A DNA stretch of 64,000 nucleotides from Sphingobium cloacae (GCF_002355855.1 NZ_AP017655.1:2669001-2733000), one strand, 5' to 3'; shown: positions 10,900 through 24,209, numbered from the stretch's first letter. Translations and numbers: made by a program. Notes: generated by a model not told the origin, from the letters alone.

Positions 10900-11421
10900 T
10901 TATAGTTCTCCGGCGTCGGCGGCCTGCGGCACTGGGCCGGGCCGCCACGCGATAGTGAAGGGACGGCAGCGCGCGCGCCGGAAAGGGCGCGAGGTGCTGC
11001 ATCGTCCGGTTTTGAAGGAAATCATGTGTGTCTGCTGCGTCGGCATGGCCGGACAATGTGCCGGGCCGGTCCATCCGCGCCGCATCGCCCGTTGCCGGGT
11101 TCAGCGGGGAATGGAAAACATGCCTCATGCAGCGTCAACCTGTTCGACCACCGGACCGTGCGGGAATGCGCGCCGATGGGTGCAAAAATGTCCCGAAGGG
11201 ATGGACGCCATATGGCGCTCCTTTCGGGAATATGAATGGGTAGCAGCCAATGCGCCACTGGGCAACGGCTGCCGGAAATATTCTTGCTGTGGCAGATATT
11301 TCGGCTTCGTCACTAGCGCCATCATGCTGAAGAAGACGTTAACCGTCTCATTTTACGGTGGGACAAGGCATGATGCTTAATGACCGATTCAGCGTGGGGA
11401 CGCGTTGGACGGATTATCGTC
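10900..11421. other. Long divergent intergenic region, leader of rne and of the amidase gene
   Basis: About 520 bp without a convincing gene; short open frames here lack ribosome binding sites and family features. It must contain both divergent promoters. E. coli rne has a long autoregulatory 5' leader, so a structured leader on the minus strand is possible, but I see no conserved structure that proves it. Confidence 0.5.
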
Positions 11422-12705
11422 ATGATATTTGGCTGGACGGCCAATGCGGCGGCGTTGCACAAGCGGCGCATGTTGCAGAGCCTTGCCCTGGCAAGCGCGA
11501 TCCTCGCGCCGACCCCCGGTTTCGCGGGCGGCATCTCCGCCGTCGATGTGCAGGGCGACCGCGTCGTCGTGCGTTTCGACGATCGGGTGGAAGGCGCATC
11601 GGCCTTCCTGCTCGACGGGCCGCGCCGCCTCGCGCTCGACATCAGCGGGGCGCAGGCGGGACGCGGGCAATCCTTCGCGGGCGGCCATGCGGCGGTCGCC
11701 GCCGTGCGGCAGGGGCAGTTGAACGAAGCCACCGCCCGCGTCGTGCTCGATCTCACGATGCCCGCCACGCTCGACGATCCGCGGATCTCGCCGGACGGCA
11801 AATCGCTCAGCTTCTCGCTTCAGGGCCTGTCGGACAGCGCCTTCCGCACGGCGATGGGCCGGGGGCGGGTCCAGTTCGGCGCGCCTGCGAACATGAGCGC
11901 GCGGCCCCGCCAGCGCATCCACAGCATCACCGTGCCGATCCCGCCCGCCGCCAGGGGCGTGGCGCTGCCGCCGATCGAGGGGTCGCGCGACGGTTCGCGG
12001 CCGCTGGTGGTGATCGACGCGGGGCATGGCGGCCATGATCCGGGCGCGATCAACCCGCAGACGGGGAAGCGGGAGAAGGACGTGACGCTCGCCATCGCGC
12101 AGGCGATCCGCGACGAACTGGTGAAGGCGGGGCGGGTGCGGGTGGCGCTGACCCGCGACGATGATCGCTTCCTGGTGTTGCAGGAACGCTATGGCATCGC
12201 GCGCAAGCTGAACGCCGATCTCTTCATTTCCGTCCATGCCGATTCGGCGGAGAATGACACGGCGCGCGGGGCGACGGTCTATACCCTGTCCGAAACCGCC
12301 TCCGACCGCGAGGCCGCCCGCCTGGCCGCGCGGGAGAACAAGGCCGACATCATCAACGGCGTGAACCTGGGCGGGCAGAGCAGCGACGTGTCCTCGATCC
12401 TCATCGACCTGACGCAGCGCGAATCCATGAACATCTCATCGAACTTCGCGCGGTTGTTGCAGCGGGAGGCGTCGCCCTATGTGCCCTTCCGCAGCGCCTA
12501 TCACCGCTTTGCCTCCCTCATGGTTTTGAAGGCGCCCGACACGCCGTCGGTATTGTTCGAGACGGGCTATATCAGCAATGCGGAGGACTCCGCCTTCCTC
12601 TCCTCGAAGGACGGGCAAAGCCGCATCGCCAAGGGGGTCGCCCGCGCCATCGAGGTACATTTCGCCCGCAAGCTCGCCCTGCGCGGCAGCGGGACAGGGG
12701 GTTAA
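11422..12705 (+). CDS. N-acetylmuramoyl-L-alanine amidase (AmiC type)
   Basis: Periplasmic zinc amidase that cleaves the bond between N-acetylmuramic acid and L-alanine during cell separation. A signal peptide (RRMLQSLALASAILAPTPGFAGG) is followed by an AMIN domain (about 40-125) and an Amidase_3 domain (about 190-415). Zinc ligands are visible in VVIDAGHGGHDPGA (His), in GKREKDV (Glu) and in FISVHADS (His); the catalytic Glu is in LFETGYISN. The start is uncertain: ATG at 11422 follows GGACGGA and gives a sensible export signal; an in-frame ATG at 11380 adds 14 residues. It is followed 54 bp later by PBP1A, a sensible cell-wall pair. Confidence 0.92.
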   Translation: MIFGWTANAAALHKRRMLQSLALASAILAPTPGFAGGISAVDVQGDRVVVRFDDRVEGASAFLLDGPRRLALDISGAQAGRGQSFAGGHAAVAAVRQGQLNEATARVVLDLTMPATLDDPRISPDGKSLSFSLQGLSDSAFRTAMGRGRVQFGAPANMSARPRQRIHSITVPIPPAARGVALPPIEGSRDGSRPLVVIDAGHGGHDPGAINPQTGKREKDVTLAIAQAIRDELVKAGRVRVALTRDDDRFLVLQERYGIARKLNADLFISVHADSAENDTARGATVYTLSETASDREAARLAARENKADIINGVNLGGQSSDVSSILIDLTQRESMNISSNFARLLQREASPYVPFRSAYHRFASLMVLKAPDTPSVLFETGYISNAEDSAFLSSKDGQSRIAKGVARAIEVHFARKLALRGSGTGG

Positions 12706-12759
12706 TCCGCCGATCGGTGCTGGCGTTGCGCGCATTTTGACCGTAGAGCCTGCTCCATC

Positions 12760-15312
12760 ATGGAAGAGGCTCGCCCCGAAAACGCCGCACCGTCGTCCTT
12801 CGCCTATCGCCTGCGCCGGGAAGCGGGCGGCGCCAGGGACCGTTTCAGCCGGATCTGGCGCCCGCTCTGGGGCCGCCGCCTGTTTCGCTGGGGCGCGATC
12901 CTGCTCGGCGGCTTCCTGCTGGCGATATTCCTTTTCTGGCTGATCTTCGCGCGCGGGCTGCCTGACGCCGCGACCCTGCTGGAATATGAGCCGCCGCTGC
13001 CCACCATCGTGCGCGACATCAACGGCCAGCCGGTCCACAGCTATGCCCGCGAGCGGCGCGTGCAATTGCAATATAGCGATTATCCGCCGCTCCTCATCCG
13101 CGCCTATCTGGCCGCGGAGGACAAGACCTTCTTCGAGCATCATGGCGTCGACATCCCCGGCTTCGCGGGCGCGGTGATCGACTATGCGAGCAAGCTGGGC
13201 TCGGGCCAGCGCGCGCGGGGCGGCTCCACCATCACGCAGCAGGTGGCGAAGAACCTGCTGATCGGCGACGAATATTCGCCGACGCGCAAGGTGAAGGAGA
13301 TGATCCTCGCCTATCGCATGGAAAATGTACTGTCGAAGCAGCAGATACTGGAACTCTACCTCAACCAGATATTCCTCGGCCGCAACGCCTATGGCGTGCA
13401 GGCGGCGTCCCGCGCCTATTTCGACAAGGACGTGGCGGACCTGACGCTGCCGGAAATGGCCTATCTGGCCATCCTGCCCAAGGGCCCCGCCAATTACCGC
13501 CCGGAAAGCCCGACCGGCCATGAACGCGCGCTGGACCGGCGCAACTGGGCGCTGGGCGAGATGCAGAATAATGGCTGGATCACCGCAGTGCAGCGCGACG
13601 CCGCCCGCGCCGCGCCGCTGGGCACCGTCGCATCGCGCGGGACCAGTTTCGAGGATCGCACGGGCGGCTATTATATGGAGGAGATCCGCCGCCGCCTGAT
13701 CCAGCAATTCGGCGAGAAGGCGGAGGACGGCCCCAACAGCGTCTATGCGGGCGGCTTGTGGGTCCGCAGTCCTTATGATCCGGTGATCCAGGAAAGCACG
13801 ACGACAGCGCTGCGCAACGGGCTGTTGCGCTTCGACGCGGGCAAGGGCTGGTCCGGGCCGGTGGGCGAGATCAAGGTCGAGAATGGCTGGGAACGCGAAC
13901 TCGCGGCCAGCTATATTGGCGTGGATTATGAAGGCTGGCGCGTCGCGGTCGTCATCAGCCGCTCCGCTTCGTCCGCCCAGATCGGTTTCGCCGACGGCAC
14001 GACCGGCACTCTGCCCGCTGGCATGGCGCAGCTTCCCTATCGCAAGTCGGGCGGTCCGGCCTTTTCCGCGATGAAGCCCGGCGACCTCATCGTCGTGGCG
14101 CGCAACGGGTCGGACTGGGCGTTGCGCAACGTGCCCGAAGTGTCGGGCGGCATGGTGGTCGAGGAAGTCCGTTCCGGCCGCATCCGCGCCTTGCAGGGCG
14201 GGTTCGATTCCCGCCTTTCCTCCTATAACCGCGCGACGCAGGCGATGCGGCAGCCGGGGTCGACCATCAAGCCCTTCGTCTATGCCGCCGCGCTCGACGG
14301 CGGCATGACGCCTGCCTCGATCATCGTGGATGGCCCCTTGTGCGTCTATCAGGGCGCGGGGCTGGGGCAGAAATGCTTCCGCAACTTCTCGGGCGGCAGC
14401 GCCGGGCCGCAGACGATGCGCTGGGGCGTCGAGCAGTCGCGCAACCTGATGACCGTGCGCGCCGCCAGCCAGACCGGCATGGACCGCGTCGTCCGCACCA
14501 TCAAGGCGATGGGGATCGGCGACTATCAGCCTTATCTTTCCTTCGCGCTGGGCGCGGGCGAAACCACGGTCGAGCGGATGGTGAACGCCTATGCGATGCT
14601 CGCCAATCATGGCCGGCAACTCGCGCCCAAGGTCATGGACTATGTGCAGGACCGGCGCGGCAAGGTGATCTGGCCGGTGCGCTGGCGGCCTTGCGACGGG
14701 TGCAACATGCCCGGTTGGGACGGCAAGCCGATGCCGCGCTTCGGCTTTGAAGGGAAGCAGGTCATGAACCCCATGACCGCCTATCAGGTCGTGCATATCG
14801 CCGAGGGCGTGATCCAGCGCGGCACCGCCACGGTCCTGCGCGACCTGAACAGGCCCCTGTTCGGCAAGACGGGCACCACCAACGGGCCGACGAACGTGTG
14901 GTTCGTGGGCGGGTCGCCGGACCTGGTCGCGGGCGTCTATCTGGGTTACGACCAGCCGCGCAGCCTGGGCGGCTGGGCGCAGGGCGGGCGTGTCGCCGCG
15001 CCGATCTGGAAGGCCGCGATGGCCCCGATATTGGAGAAGATGCCCAAGACGCCGTTCGTCGCGCCCGCGGGCGTCCGCATGGTCACAATCGACCGCCGTT
15101 CGGGCAAGCGCATCTACGGCGCATGGCCGACCGACGATCCCAAGGCGTCGGTGATCTGGGAAGCGTTCAAGCCCGAATCCGAACCGCGCCGCTCGATCCG
15201 CAAGGAGGAGGTGGAAGCGCAGGACAAGGCGGCGGCGGCAGGCGCGGCATCGGGTGCGCGCCGCCAGCGCACGGATGCCGACTTCCTGTCGGATCAGGGC
15301 GGGATTTATTGA
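12760..15312 (+). CDS. mrcA: Penicillin-binding protein 1A, bifunctional peptidoglycan synthase
   Basis: Class A PBP that polymerises lipid II and cross-links the peptides. The 850-residue protein has a cytoplasmic N-terminus, one membrane segment (about 44-64), a GT51 transglycosylase domain with catalytic Glu in LAAEDKTFFEHHG (E120) and RGGSTITQQ, an OB-like insertion, and a transpeptidase domain with nucleophile SxxK in QPGSTIKPF (about 498-506), SRN (SxN) and KTGTT (about 702). The C-terminal tail is Ala/Lys-rich. It lies just downstream of the amidase gene and is probably cotranscribed. The gene is also called ponA. Confidence 0.96.
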   Translation: MEEARPENAAPSSFAYRLRREAGGARDRFSRIWRPLWGRRLFRWGAILLGGFLLAIFLFWLIFARGLPDAATLLEYEPPLPTIVRDINGQPVHSYARERRVQLQYSDYPPLLIRAYLAAEDKTFFEHHGVDIPGFAGAVIDYASKLGSGQRARGGSTITQQVAKNLLIGDEYSPTRKVKEMILAYRMENVLSKQQILELYLNQIFLGRNAYGVQAASRAYFDKDVADLTLPEMAYLAILPKGPANYRPESPTGHERALDRRNWALGEMQNNGWITAVQRDAARAAPLGTVASRGTSFEDRTGGYYMEEIRRRLIQQFGEKAEDGPNSVYAGGLWVRSPYDPVIQESTTTALRNGLLRFDAGKGWSGPVGEIKVENGWERELAASYIGVDYEGWRVAVVISRSASSAQIGFADGTTGTLPAGMAQLPYRKSGGPAFSAMKPGDLIVVARNGSDWALRNVPEVSGGMVVEEVRSGRIRALQGGFDSRLSSYNRATQAMRQPGSTIKPFVYAAALDGGMTPASIIVDGPLCVYQGAGLGQKCFRNFSGGSAGPQTMRWGVEQSRNLMTVRAASQTGMDRVVRTIKAMGIGDYQPYLSFALGAGETTVERMVNAYAMLANHGRQLAPKVMDYVQDRRGKVIWPVRWRPCDGCNMPGWDGKPMPRFGFEGKQVMNPMTAYQVVHIAEGVIQRGTATVLRDLNRPLFGKTGTTNGPTNVWFVGGSPDLVAGVYLGYDQPRSLGGWAQGGRVAAPIWKAAMAPILEKMPKTPFVAPAGVRMVTIDRRSGKRIYGAWPTDDPKASVIWEAFKPESEPRRSIRKEEVEAQDKAAAAGAASGARRQRTDADFLSDQGGIY

Positions 15313-15336
15313 GGGATCGGAGTGGGGAGTGGACGC

Positions 15337-15456
15337 CGTTCGCCCTGAGCGAAGTCGAAGGGTCCTGCCGACCGTAGGAAGGCCACTTCGCTCCGCTTAA
15401 TGGAGGGCCTTCGACTTCGCTCAGCCCGAAGGGACGAGTGAGTGTCCAACAATTGC
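15337..15456. repeat. Dispersed palindromic repeat, family A, copy 2
   Basis: Core TTCGCCCTGAGCGAAGTCGA at 15339-15358 and its inverted partner at 15408-15430 (21 of 23 bases pair), with CCACTTCGCTCCGCTTAATGG in the middle and a GAGTGTCC..TTGCCCGAAA end that mirrors the GGACACTC end of copy 1. The 23-mer at 15339-15361 is the exact reverse complement of 8030-8052. It separates the convergent PBP1A and cpaF genes and may also end their transcripts. Confidence 0.85.
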
Positions 15457-15472
15457 CCGAAACCCGCCCCCC

Positions 15473-16996
15473 TTAAAGACAGGCTTCCAGGAACGGCTGG
15501 TCGAACCCGAATTGCCGCGCCTTGTCCAGCGTATAGGGACGCAGGCCCATGGAGCGATATTCGCCCACGATCTTCCCGCTGTCGTCCTCGTCATGATATT
15601 CGAACTTGAACAGTTCCTGCGTGACGATGACGTCGCCTTCCATGCCGATCACCTCGGTCACGTTGGTGACGCGGCGCGAACCGTCGCGCAGGCGCTTCAC
15701 CTGCACGATCAGGTCGACCGAATCGGCGATCTGCTTGGAAATGGCTTCCTTCGGGATCTTGATGTCGCCCATCAGGATCATGTTCTCCATGCGGCCCAGG
15801 CACTCGCGCGGGCTGTTGGAGTGGAGCGTACACATGGAGCCGTCATGGCCCGTGTTCATCGCGGCCAGCAGGTCGAAACATTCCGCGCCGCGGATTTCGC
15901 CCAGAATGATGCGGTCCGGCCGCATGCGCAGGGCGTTCTTGACGAGATCGCCGATGCTGATCGCGCCCTGCCCTTCCAGATTGGGCGGACGGGTTTCCAG
16001 CGGCAACCAGTGCGGCTGCTGCAAGCGCAATTCCGCCGCGTCCTCGATGGTCAGCACGCGCTCGCCCGGATCGATCATCTTCGACAGGGCGTTGAGCATC
16101 GTCGTCTTGCCCGAACCGGTGCCGCCCGAAATCACGATGTTGAACCGGCACGCCCCCGCGATCTTGAGCGCGGTCGCCATCTTGGGACTCATCGCCCCCC
16201 ATTGGGCGAGCATGTCGATGGTGATCGGCTTGGCGGAGAATTTACGGATCGAGATGGCCGTGCCGCGCAGCGAGAGCGGCGGCACGATCACGTTGACGCG
16301 CGACCCGTCAGGCAGGCGGGCGTCGGCCAGCGGCGTGGTCTGGTCGACGCGGCGGCCGACCTTGTTGACGATGCGCTGCGCGATCTGGAACAGATGCTCT
16401 TCGTCGCGGAACTTGATCGGCGCGATCTGGAGCTTGCCCTTCTTTTCGATATAGGTCTGGTCGGGGCCGTTCACCATGATGTCGCTGACATCGGGATCGG
16501 CCAGCAACTCTTCCAGCGGTCCCAGGCCCAGCAGTTCGTCCACCAGCACCTTTTCCAGCGCGAACTGCTCGCGCCGGTTGAGCGTCAGCTTCAGTTCCGC
16601 CAGCACTTCCATGATGATCGGGCGGAATTCCTCCGCCAGTTCATCCTTGGTGAGCGTCGCGGCGGCTTCCGGATCGACTCGCTCCAGCAGGCGGGGAAGC
16701 ACCTGCTCCTTGATCTTGTGCACCGACGCTTCGAAACCCGTCGGCCCGGCGTCGGGCGCATGCTCCAGGTTCGCGCGGTCCGCCAGCCGCTGCATCGCGT
16801 CGGCGTTGCGCTGCATCTGGCTGGTGGGCGCGGACAGCGGATCGATCGGGCTCTCGCCCGGCAGCGCGGCCGCTTCGAGGGGCGGGAACTGATCGCCGCC
16901 CCGCGCTTCCTCGCGTGCCGGGGCATGCATGGGCCGGGCGACGCCGAAACCCGGCTTGATCCCGGCTGGTCCGTTTTTCCGTCCAAATGCGCTCAT
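15473..16996 (-). CDS. cpaF: CpaF/TadA-type secretion ATPase
   Basis: Hexameric AAA-like ATPase that powers assembly of Flp/Tad pili. The 507-residue protein has a variable N-terminal region, a helical domain around 60-150, and the type II/IV secretion ATPase core with Walker A GGTGSGKTT (about 288-296), an Asp box (LTIEDAAELRL), Walker B (RIILGEIRGAE) and a His box (NTGHDGSMCTLHSNSP). The ATG at 16996 has GGAGAG 4 nt upstream and gives MSAFGRKNGPAG; an in-frame ATG 5 codons earlier is less likely. No other tad/cpa gene is adjacent, so it is transcribed apart from the rest of the pilus genes, or its partners lie outside the window. Confidence 0.92.
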   Translation of the reverse strand: MSAFGRKNGPAGIKPGFGVARPMHAPAREEARGGDQFPPLEAAALPGESPIDPLSAPTSQMQRNADAMQRLADRANLEHAPDAGPTGFEASVHKIKEQVLPRLLERVDPEAAATLTKDELAEEFRPIIMEVLAELKLTLNRREQFALEKVLVDELLGLGPLEELLADPDVSDIMVNGPDQTYIEKKGKLQIAPIKFRDEEHLFQIAQRIVNKVGRRVDQTTPLADARLPDGSRVNVIVPPLSLRGTAISIRKFSAKPITIDMLAQWGAMSPKMATALKIAGACRFNIVISGGTGSGKTTMLNALSKMIDPGERVLTIEDAAELRLQQPHWLPLETRPPNLEGQGAISIGDLVKNALRMRPDRIILGEIRGAECFDLLAAMNTGHDGSMCTLHSNSPRECLGRMENMILMGDIKIPKEAISKQIADSVDLIVQVKRLRDGSRRVTNVTEVIGMEGDVIVTQELFKFEYHDEDDSGKIVGEYRSMGLRPYTLDKARQFGFDQPFLEACL

Positions 16997-17420
16997 GACT
17001 CTCCGCCGCAAATTGCGTGTTCAGGCTGGCCTCGCACGGCAAGACCAACCGGATATGGCTGGAAAAGGTGAATAAGGCGGAAACTTTGACAAATGGCTAA
17101 TGCCGCCCGAGGCAAGGTTTGGGCGGCGGATCGGGCCGGCAGACTATCCCGGCTGACCCTTCGCATGAGGGCACAGCTCGGCCTGACTCCGCATCTTTCC
17201 GCAGGGGATCGGTTCGTTTTGATGTCGGACGGTCTGCTTTCCCACCCCCGTTCGCCCTGAGGTGGACTCAGGGGGGCACATCCGTTCATGGCTGAAACCC
17301 GCCTTCGAAAGCCAAGCCTTGCAATTGGCACAACCCCAAAGGAAAACCCCGCGCCGGAAGGGCGCGGGGTTTATTCCATATCCATGCCGATCCAGGGACC
17401 GGACCGGCTAAACGCCGGCG
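16997..17420. other. Intergenic region with partial family A repeat and atp terminator
   Basis: About 420 bp with no convincing gene. It has a weak repeat remnant (CCCGTTCGCCCTGAGGTGGACTCAGGGG, 17248-17275, given here in part) and the terminator at 17344-17372. The cpaF promoter must lie near its right-hand start at 16997-17150. Confidence 0.6.
17344..17372 (-). terminator. Terminator of the atp operon
   Basis: A perfect 12-bp stem AAACCCCGCGCC/GGCGCGGGGTTT around a 5-nt loop (17356-17360), followed on the minus strand by TTTTCC. It lies about 50 bp after the atpC stop. Confidence 0.85.
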
Positions 17421-17675
17421 TCAGCCCGCATGTTCGGCAAGAACGGTCAGGCCCTTCTCATTCACTTCGGCAAAGCCGCCCCGCACCGGGATGACTTCCG
17501 GCGCGGCGCCGGACGACGCGAAGATCTGGATCGCGCCGTCGCGGACGGTCGACATGAAGGGCGCATGGCCCTCCAGCACGCCGAAGTCGCCATCGGTGCC
17601 GGGCACCACGACCTGCCAGACATCCTCCGAACGGACGAGCTTTTCCGGGGTCACGAGTTCGAAATGCAGTGCCAT
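17421..17675 (-). CDS. atpC: F1 ATP synthase epsilon subunit
   Basis: Part of the central stalk of F1, coupling gamma rotation and regulating ATP hydrolysis. The 84-residue protein starts [14 protein letters not shown] and contains the beta-sandwich motifs [19 protein letters not shown] and [18 protein letters not shown]. It is short compared with the E. coli protein and lacks the long C-terminal helical pair, as in other alphaproteobacteria. The ATG at 17675 is the correct start; the open frame extends upstream but without similarity. It is the last gene of the F1 cluster, 52 bp after atpD. Confidence 0.95.
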   Translation of the reverse strand: MALHFELVTPEKLVRSEDVWQVVVPGTDGDFGVLEGHAPFMSTVRDGAIQIFASSGAAPEVIPVRGGFAEVNEKGLTVLAEHAG

Positions 17676-17727
17676 TGTCTTTATCCCTGACCCCTCCCGT
17701 TGCGGGGGAGGGGCTGTAAACGTGCGA

Positions 17728-19197
<1,470 letters not shown>

Positions 19198-20082
19198 TTA
19201 AAGGGCTTCCGCGCCCGAGATGATTTCGACGAGTTCGGTGGTGATCGCGGCCTGACGGCTGCGGTTGTACTGGATCGTCAGCTTGTTGATGAGGTCGCCG
19301 GCGTTGCGGGTCGCATTGTCCATGGCGGTCATCGACGCGCCCTGTTCGGACGCGTTATTCTCCAGCAGCGCCTTGAAGATCTGCACCGTGATGTTGCGCG
19401 GCAACAGGTCGTCGAGGATCGCTTCCTCGCTCGGTTCATATTCCACCGTCGCGGCGATGGCGTTGCGGTCGGCGTCGGCCGGAATCTTCACCGGGATGAT
19501 CTGCTGTTCGGTTGGGATCTGCGCCAGCGCCGACTTGAACTGCGAGTAGAAAAGGTGCGCGACGTCGAACTTGCCGTTCAGATACATGTCGGTCAGTTCC
19601 TGCGCGATCTGCGCCGCCTGGTCGAAACCGGGCTCCTTCACCGTGGTGGTGTCGAACTGCGCCACGATCTTGCCGGGGAAGGTGCGGTTGATGACCGGAC
19701 GGCCCTTGCGGCCGATCAGGTAGAATTGCACCTGCTTGCCGTCGAGCAGCAATTCGCGCGCCTTGGCGAGCGCGGCCTTGACGATATTGGCGTTGAACGC
19801 GCCCGCAAGGCCACGGTCGGAGTTGGCGACGACCAGCAGATGCACCTCGTCCTTGCCGGTGCCCGCCAGCAGCGGGGAAGCGCCTTCGCCCGAACCACCC
19901 GCGATCTTGCTGGCGAGCGATGCGACGACCGCTTCCAGGCGCTGGCTGTAGGGGCGAGCGGCTTCGGCCGCGGCCTGCGCCTTGCGCAGCTTCGCGGCGG
20001 CGACCATCTGCTTCGCCTTGGTGATCTTCTGGGTCGACTTCACCGACCCGATGCGGAGCTTCAGTTCCTTGAGGCTTGCCAT
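19198..20082 (-). CDS. atpG: F1 ATP synthase gamma subunit
   Basis: Central rotor shaft of F1. The 294-residue protein starts [20 protein letters not shown] at 20082 and ends with the conserved [19 protein letters not shown] coiled-coil helix. An in-frame ATG 7 codons upstream is within the frameshifted monooxygenase-like ORF and is unlikely. The start codon follows directly after that ORF's stop at 20084-20086, unlike the standard atpA-atpG junction. Confidence 0.97.
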   Translation of the reverse strand: MASLKELKLRIGSVKSTQKITKAKQMVAAAKLRKAQAAAEAARPYSQRLEAVVASLASKIAGGSGEGASPLLAGTGKDEVHLLVVANSDRGLAGAFNANIVKAALAKARELLLDGKQVQFYLIGRKGRPVINRTFPGKIVAQFDTTTVKEPGFDQAAQIAQELTDMYLNGKFDVAHLFYSQFKSALAQIPTEQQIIPVKIPADADRNAIAATVEYEPSEEAILDDLLPRNITVQIFKALLENNASEQGASMTAMDNATRNAGDLINKLTIQYNRSRQAAITTELVEIISGAEAL

Positions 20083-20083
20083 C

Positions 20084-20374
20084 TTATTCCAGTCCGTTCC
20101 CAAGCTCGGTAAGCTTGACGGGCTTTGCCAGCCAGTCTTCGTAGCTCTTGAAAACCGCGCGGGTGTAAGGCTGCGCGTGATGAAAGTCGAACGCGGCCTG
20201 ATCGGCCCAACGCTCGTAGATCATGATACTCGACCTATCGGCCATGGGGGTGCGGATCGAAACGCTCGCACCCTTGTTCGGCCCGTGTCGCGGAAACGAT
20301 GGCCGCCACCGCCCGACATGCTTCATCGAAACAGTCGGGCTTCAGCGTGATTTCCGCGAGATAGGTCAACGGCA

Positions 20375-20375
<1 letters not shown>
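20084..20375 (-). pseudogene. Antibiotic biosynthesis monooxygenase-like ORF inside the atp operon, frameshifted
   Basis: On the minus strand an ATG at 20375-20373 overlaps the atpA stop as TGATG. It reads MPLTYLAEITLKPDCFDEAC and onward to EQGCERFDPHP, then meets TAG at 20237-20235. The frame shifted by one base continues as [23 protein letters not shown] to a stop at 20084, just before atpG. Joined, the product is about 96 residues, the size of ABM-domain (quinol monooxygenase-like) proteins, with the family pattern EQGCERFD, YERWAD, FDFHH. The break falls at a run of five C (20246-20250); deleting one C restores the frame. It could be a real pseudogene or a sequencing error. The coupling to atpA suggests it was once, or is, translated. 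Confidence 0.75.
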
Positions 20376-22469
<2,094 letters not shown>

Positions 22470-22649
22470 GCGCTTACCGTCCTCCAATCCATATGCCGGT
22501 CATGCAAAGAAAGGGGAGCAGGCCTGCCCGTTCCCCTGTTGCCGGGCCGGTTAGCAGCGGGATTATGATGATGCAAGCCATGGCGCGTGATTCATTCGCC
22601 TGGGGCAAGGCCCGGCCCCGCGCCCGCGTTCGCGCAAACTGGCCAAGGT

Positions 22650-24209
22650 TCAATTTTGCGGATCGGCGGGGGTCAGGCGGCCCTTCTGGCAGCGATAGAC
22701 CAGCCGTTCATTGGGCTGGGCGGGCAAAAGGGCGGAAAGGTCGGAACGCAGCGTCGCGACCTGCGCCAGCCGGCCGGAATCGCCGCCGCAGCCCTTGACC
22801 GGCTTGTCCTTCACCAGCGCGCGCGCCTTGTCCATCACGTCGAGGTCGGGCAGCCAGCGCTGGATTCGCAATTGCCCCGTCGCCGGATCGAATTCGCTGA
22901 CGGTGACGAAATTGCCTTCGCCGGGGATCACGGCGCGCTGCCATTTCGTGCCGGAGGAGACATATTGCGTCTGCCCGTCGACGCAGCCCCCCTCCGCCCA
23001 GTGGAACGGAATGTCGTTCGCCTGCGACACGGTGAGGCGGCTGCGGTTGAGGTCGATGCGGCAGATATTGTCGCCCGCCCAGGCGAACGCCTTGTTGCCG
23101 GTCGCCTTGCCGTCGTCGGGCAGGACGATGCGTTCGTCGATGCTGGAGAAGCTGGGCTTGAGGAAGAACAGGCCCAGCGCCCCGAACAAGGCGACGCCGC
23201 CGCCCGCCAGCCACCATGTCGCCCGCTTCTCCCGCTTCTGCGTATAGAAGAGGCCGCCCGCGCCCAGGCACAGCACCGCAATGGCGAGCAGCACCGCCGC
23301 GCCCGCCATGGCGTTTTCGCGGGCGGAGATCACGCTGCGCTCGGCATCGTCGCGGGCCTTTGCCATCGCGGCCTCCTGCGCGTCGGCCTCCGCGCGTTCG
23401 CTTTGCTCGCTCGCCTGCGCCTCGCGCTGGGTGATGGTCGCTTCGGCGGCGTCCGCCTCGGCCATGGAGCGGCAGGGGACGACCGTGTGCAGCGACGACA
23501 CGCCCGCCTGCCGCAGGAAGGAGGCGACCTCCCGCCACGACACCGCAAAGCCGAACTCCGCGTCATGGCCGTCCGACACCGATCCGAAGCTGTTGACGCC
23601 CAGCACCCGCCCGCAATCGTCCACCAGCGGCCCGCCGCTGTTCCCGGCGGCGAGCGGCGCGGTGTGGAGGATCGTGTCGAAGCTCTGCGTCGAACGGCCC
23701 GAAGACACATTGCCGCTGGTCTTCACCGTGCCCAGCGGCTCCACCATCTGCTTGAGGCCAAGACCCTGCGCCCGGTCCACATTGCCGGGATAGCCGATCG
23801 CCGTCACATGCTGCCCGTCGCCGACCGCCCCTGCATAGAAGGTGCTGACCGGCAGGCGGCCTTCCTCCAGCTGGATCAGCGCCAGATCGTTGCCCGGCGA
23901 ATAGGCGATGACGCGCCCGCCATAGGTCTTGGTCCCTTCCGACGGGATCACGCCGATGACGAGATTCTTCTCCTCGCGCGTCAGTTCGACCACATGGGCG
24001 TTGGTCACCACCTTGTCCGGCGCGACCGCGAAGCCGCTGCCATGGCCGACGAAATAAGCGTCGCTGCCGTCCGTCGCGACCAGCACGACGCGCACCACCC
24101 CGCGCGCGGCGGCGGCGATGTCCTGCTGTTCCGCCCGCGCCCCGGCGGGCGCGGCGAGCAGGAGGATCAGGCAGAGGCGGCGGAGCAAAGCGACCATAGT
24201 GGGGCGCAT
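22650..24209 (-). CDS. Membrane-bound trypsin-like serine protease
   Basis: A 519-residue protein starting MRPTMVALLRRLCLILLLAA at 24209, with a signal peptide ending about residue 25. The trypsin-like domain (about 30-240) has an intact triad: His in TNAHVV (H72), Asp in GNDLALIQ (D108), Ser in AAGNSGGP (S191). A coiled coil (about 255-300) follows, then two membrane segments (about 305-327 and 337-357), then about 150 residues of unknown beta-rich sequence with Cys residues. No PDZ domain is seen, unlike DegP. It might be a surveillance protease with its protease domain and C-terminal domain on the same side of the membrane. Upstream in-frame codons exist but would precede the signal. Confidence 0.8.
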   Translation of the reverse strand: MRPTMVALLRRLCLILLLAAPAGARAEQQDIAAAARGVVRVVLVATDGSDAYFVGHGSGFAVAPDKVVTNAHVVELTREEKNLVIGVIPSEGTKTYGGRVIAYSPGNDLALIQLEEGRLPVSTFYAGAVGDGQHVTAIGYPGNVDRAQGLGLKQMVEPLGTVKTSGNVSSGRSTQSFDTILHTAPLAAGNSGGPLVDDCGRVLGVNSFGSVSDGHDAEFGFAVSWREVASFLRQAGVSSLHTVVPCRSMAEADAAEATITQREAQASEQSERAEADAQEAAMAKARDDAERSVISARENAMAGAAVLLAIAVLCLGAGGLFYTQKREKRATWWLAGGGVALFGALGLFFLKPSFSSIDERIVLPDDGKATGNKAFAWAGDNICRIDLNRSRLTVSQANDIPFHWAEGGCVDGQTQYVSSGTKWQRAVIPGEGNFVTVSEFDPATGQLRIQRWLPDLDVMDKARALVKDKPVKGCGGDSGRLAQVATLRSDLSALLPAQPNERLVYRCQKGRLTPADPQN

